8,493 nucleotides of DNA from NCBI GenBank assembly GCA_031276835.1, contig JAISMI010000080.1, positions 1-8,493 on the forward strand. Reading direction: 5' to 3'. A program made the position numbers and the translations under genes. The notes beneath the pieces are model-generated. The model saw only the letters and a program-made list of their open reading frames with translations. It was not told the DNA's origin and did no database searches. Below are positions 5,691 through 8,493 of this stretch, in pieces. The DNA comes from Holosporaceae bacterium (GTDB lineage: Bacteria; Pseudomonadota; Alphaproteobacteria; UBA3830). Each line of letters starts with the position of its first letter. Position 1 is the stretch's first letter.

Positions 5691-7406
5691 ATGCCCAAAC
5701 GCTTGTTGTTATATTATAGGGAAATAGTGGGAAACTGCGTTGCGCCGGAATATAGGGAGTTGGTCTCGGTCGAGCCTCCAAAAGAATGCGCCTTCGGCGA
5801 CTTTTCCTCCAATATCGCCATGATTCTATCCAAAAAACTTGGACGCAATCCGATGGAATTGGCGGAAGATATTTGTCGCGAGCTTAGAAAAAATGACGAC
5901 TTTGAAACGTTGGAGATCAAAAAACCTGGCTTTATTAATTGGTTCGTTCCCAAAAGTATTTTGTTGAACCATATTCCAAGCATGATAAGTAAGGATTTCG
6001 GCAGGTCTGATCTGGGAAAGGGTCGACGAATTAATATCGAATACGTGTCCGCTAATCCGACCGGTCCGATTCACGCCGGACATGCGAGGGGAGCGGTTTC
6101 CGGAGACGTTTTGGCGCGATTGTTGGATTTTGTCGGCTACAGGGTAACGAAGGAGTTCTACGTCAACGACGCCGGCAAGCAGGTGGAGATCCTGGCAAAA
6201 TCCCTGCATCATAGATATCTTGAGCAACTCGGCAAATCCAGCGGAGATTTCCCCCGCAACGGTTATCCTGGAAAGTATCTGATCGATACGGCGAAAAAAA
6301 TAATTTCCGAACACGGCGATAAATTTGCGAATCAAAACGAATCCGAATGGCTTGATTTTTTCAAACAATTTGCCGTTTCCGACATAATGGTCGGCATAAA
6401 AGAGGATCTGGATCTTCTCGGAGTTCGCCACGACGTATTTGCGTCCGAAAAAGAACTCATAGGATCCGGAGCCGTGGATCAGGTTATCGATTGGCTGCAC
6501 AAAAAAGAGCTGATCTACTCCGGCGTTCTAGCGCGTCCCAAAGGAGAAGATTCCGAGGATTGGGAAGAACGGGAACAGCTGCTGTTCAAATCTACGGCCT
6601 TTGGCGACGATACGGATCGTCCAATTCGGAAATCTGACGGCTCCTGGACATATTTCGCCTCCGACATAGCCTATCACAGAAATAAAATCGAAAGAGGCTT
6701 CGACGAAATAGTCGATTTCTGGGGAGCGGATCACGGCGGATACATAAAACGTATGCAGGCGGCGGTATCGGCGTTATCCGACGGTAAAATAAAGTTGGAC
6801 GTGAAACTGGTTCAGTTGGTTAGACTGTTGGAAAACGGTCGCGAAGCAAAAATGTCCAAGAGGGCGGGAACGTTCATAACCGCTAGAGATATCGTGGATA
6901 AAGTCGGAAAAGACGTCGCCCGTTTCATCATGTTGACTCGCCGAGACGACGTTTCATTGGATTTCGATTTCCAAAAAGTCGTGGAACAAAGTAGAGATAA
7001 TCCCGTCTTCTACGCGCAATACGCCTATGCAAGAAGCTGCTCGGTAATCAAATTATTTCATCAAACGTTTCCGGATAAAAAAATTCCGGACGTTCAGGAC
7101 ATAAATTTGGAACTGTTGGACGACGAAGACCTCCGACTGATAAAAATCATGGCTGATTGGCCAAGACGGGTAATAATGGCGGCCCAAAAGCGCGAACCCC
7201 ATAGAATCGCCTTCTTTTTATTGGAATTGGCGGCGGTTTTTCATTCCATGTGGAATCAGGGAAAAGATAATTCTTTACTGCGCTTTATTATTCCAGAGGA
7301 TTTTGCTAAAACTTGCGCTAGAATTGTGTTGCTAAAAACCATGCAGAATGTCGTGGAGTCGGCGTTTAATATTATCGGAGTCGCTCCGATTGAGGAATTG
7401 AGATAA
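5691..7406 (+). CDS. argS: Arginyl-tRNA synthetase
   Basis: This class I aminoacyl-tRNA synthetase charges tRNA-Arg with arginine using ATP in the cytoplasm. The 571 residues match the usual 550-590. An N-terminal additional domain covers about residues 1-105 (FGDFSSNIAM). The Rossmann catalytic core has VSANPTGPIHAGHARG with HAGH at 128-131, YVNDAGKQV, FASDIAYHRNK and FWGADHGGYIKRM. The signature loop KMSKR is at 387-391, present in this enzyme although some ArgS lack a canonical form. The C-terminal DALR anticodon-binding bundle runs from about residue 440 to the end. The ATG at 5691 is chosen over an in-frame ATG at 5613: AAGGA lies at 5681-5685, and the upstream part overlaps the IS right repeat and does not resemble ArgS. 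The TAA shares its last A with the ATG of the next gene. The argS-SPOR order is common in Alphaproteobacteria. Confidence 0.98.
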   Translation: MPKRLLLYYREIVGNCVAPEYRELVSVEPPKECAFGDFSSNIAMILSKKLGRNPMELAEDICRELRKNDDFETLEIKKPGFINWFVPKSILLNHIPSMISKDFGRSDLGKGRRINIEYVSANPTGPIHAGHARGAVSGDVLARLLDFVGYRVTKEFYVNDAGKQVEILAKSLHHRYLEQLGKSSGDFPRNGYPGKYLIDTAKKIISEHGDKFANQNESEWLDFFKQFAVSDIMVGIKEDLDLLGVRHDVFASEKELIGSGAVDQVIDWLHKKELIYSGVLARPKGEDSEDWEEREQLLFKSTAFGDDTDRPIRKSDGSWTYFASDIAYHRNKIERGFDEIVDFWGADHGGYIKRMQAAVSALSDGKIKLDVKLVQLVRLLENGREAKMSKRAGTFITARDIVDKVGKDVARFIMLTRRDDVSLDFDFQKVVEQSRDNPVFYAQYAYARSCSVIKLFHQTFPDKKIPDVQDINLELLDDEDLRLIKIMADWPRRVIMAAQKREPHRIAFFLLELAAVFHSMWNQGKDNSLLRFIIPEDFAKTCARIVLLKTMQNVVESAFNIIGVAPIEELR

Positions 7407-8290
7407 TGTGTCCATTTTTAGACGATGAAAACGATTATCCGATGGAGTCTCCTCCGGTTCATGATTCCGAAGGCGGATTCCGATCTAACTTTTTTAGAAA
7501 CGATAAAAAGTTTTTTCTTATCGGGGGCGGAGTCTCCATCGCGACGTTTTGCATAATTGCCTACGTCATGTATTCCAGCTCCAAACCCATAGATCTTGAG
7601 GAATTGCCGGTCATTCATGCGGATCCGGCTCCGTTTAAGGTAAAGCCCGTCGCCAATGAACAGGTAAAACATCAGGACAAAATGGTCTATGACAATATTT
7701 CCGGCAACAAGCGCAAAGTTGAGGAAAAAATAGCCCAACCGCCGGAAGAAGTCCTTTCGATTCCGGAAATAGACGGCGGAGAAACTCTATCCGACGAAGA
7801 AAAGAAAAATATAATTCAGGCCTTCGACGAATTGGCTCCGGAAAAAGAATACAAAATAAATTATGTAAAAAAAGACGCGCCTATAGTAAAATCCGACAAT
7901 TTAATCATCGTTGAAAATAAATATCGAACTCCAATACATAGAATAGAAGATTCGTCTCCGGCGATCAAAAAGCCTAAACAACGGCTTAGGGATCTCATGG
8001 GAACGACGAATGAAATCGTCGCCTCGCCGGAAGTTTCATCGGGAGGGAACGTTATGGTGCAGATAGCTTCCGTCACGACAAAATCCGCAGCCGAGGTGGA
8101 ATATAGTCGTCTCCTGCTGAAAAATAACTTCCTAAAAGGAATGGGAAAAAAGATAATTAAAGTAGATCTCGGTGAAAAAAAAGGAATAAGATACAGAATT
8201 CAAGTGGGACCATTCAAAGCGCGCGGGGACGCCAATAAAATCGTATCCATGATGAGGAAAAACGGATTTTCGGCATATATCTCAAAATGA
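7406..8290 (+). CDS. Membrane-anchored SPOR-domain protein
   Basis: This is probably a bitopic inner-membrane protein that binds denuded peptidoglycan glycans, as SPOR domains do at division sites. The 294 residues divide into a short acidic cytoplasmic tail (1-33), a membrane helix at about 36-56 (FFLIGGGVSIATFCIIAYVM) preceded by a lysine pair, and a long Pro/Glu/Lys-rich periplasmic linker (57-215). The C-terminal SPOR domain (217-294) begins MVQIASVTTKSAAEVEYSRL, contains YRIQVGPFKARGDANKIV and ends GFSAYISK. There is no amidase or other enzymatic domain. Its ATG overlaps the argS stop by one base, and its TGA overlaps the rsmE start by four, so translation is coupled. The same type of gene follows argS in many Alphaproteobacteria, usually with nagZ next; here rsmE follows. 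The exact role (division, or anchoring another factor) is unknown, so no gene symbol is given. Confidence 0.93.
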   Translation: MCPFLDDENDYPMESPPVHDSEGGFRSNFFRNDKKFFLIGGGVSIATFCIIAYVMYSSSKPIDLEELPVIHADPAPFKVKPVANEQVKHQDKMVYDNISGNKRKVEEKIAQPPEEVLSIPEIDGGETLSDEEKKNIIQAFDELAPEKEYKINYVKKDAPIVKSDNLIIVENKYRTPIHRIEDSSPAIKKPKQRLRDLMGTTNEIVASPEVSSGGNVMVQIASVTTKSAAEVEYSRLLLKNNFLKGMGKKIIKVDLGEKKGIRYRIQVGPFKARGDANKIVSMMRKNGFSAYISK

Positions 8291-8493
8291 AGCACATACC
8301 TAGATTCTATTATCAAAACGACATGAGGGAAGGACGGGAAATATTTCTGCAGCCGAGCCAAATGCATCACGCAAACGTGTTGAGGCTACGCGCTGGAGAC
8401 ATTATTAGATTGTTTAATTGCCGCTGCGGAGAATGGAATTGTGAAATTACCGATCTAAAAAAAAGATCAATCAAATGCGTTTCGTTGTTCCGG
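8287..8493 (+). CDS. rsmE: 16S rRNA (uracil-1498-N3)-methyltransferase, partial (3' end off right edge)
   Basis: RsmE methylates N3 of U1498 in helix 44 of 16S rRNA on assembled 30S subunits, using S-adenosylmethionine. Only the first 69 of about 240 residues are present, covering the PUA-like RNA-binding domain. The opening MKHIPRFYYQ, the segment LQPSQMHHANVLRLRAGDII (typical pattern HHxxxVLRxxxGD) and the strand IRLFNCRCGEWNCEI fit the family; the SPOUT catalytic domain lies beyond the window. The ATG lies inside the SPOR gene's end (ATGA overlap), so it depends on coupled translation. Confidence 0.9.
   Translation, partial: MKHIPRFYYQNDMREGREIFLQPSQMHHANVLRLRAGDIIRLFNCRCGEWNCEITDLKKRSIKCVSLFR

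Noticed and set aside
5826..6500. A 224-codon minus-strand open frame
   Set aside because: It lies entirely antisense to the conserved catalytic core of argS and shows no recognisable motif.

Overview
The window most likely comes from an alphaproteobacterium with an AT-leaning genome. Two gene arrangements support this: an atpH-atpA pair heading a separate F1 operon (not joined to the F0 genes), and argS followed at once by a SPOR-domain membrane protein. The decayed insertion sequence and truncated nrdD would fit a host-associated lineage such as the Holosporales or Rickettsiales, but that placement is inference from style only.

Layout. Positions 1-1608 (minus strand) hold the start of the F1 ATP synthase operon: atpH (delta) overlapping atpA (alpha), which runs off the left edge. 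Positions 1660-2388 (minus) encode an XRE-type repressor-like regulator with a degenerate LexA/S24-type C-terminal half. It is read from a TTG codon behind a good promoter, with a perfect 9+9 bp inverted repeat just upstream. Divergent from it is a 93-residue orphan protein (2560-2841, plus), followed by a short stretch (2842-3013) that looks like broken coding sequence.

Positions 3021-5072 (plus) encode a class III anaerobic ribonucleotide reductase (nrdD). It has its ATP cone, catalytic core and zinc-site cysteines but stops before the C-terminal glycyl-radical segment. At 5110-5620 lies a decayed IS1-family insertion sequence with recognisable terminal inverted repeats, an insA start with a frameshift, and the tail of insB; the catalytic middle is deleted. 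Its left end falls 38 bp after the nrdD stop, where the missing tail should have been.

Positions 5691-8493 (plus) hold a tightly coupled operon: argS (arginyl-tRNA synthetase), a membrane-anchored SPOR protein (1-bp overlap) and rsmE (16S rRNA m3U1498 methyltransferase; 4-bp overlap, cut by the right edge).

The genes do not form one pathway. They are core energy, translation and envelope operons with a small regulatory and mobile island between them. The main point of interest is the nrdD/IS1 junction: an otherwise intact radical enzyme without its radical-bearing tail, next to an old insertion.
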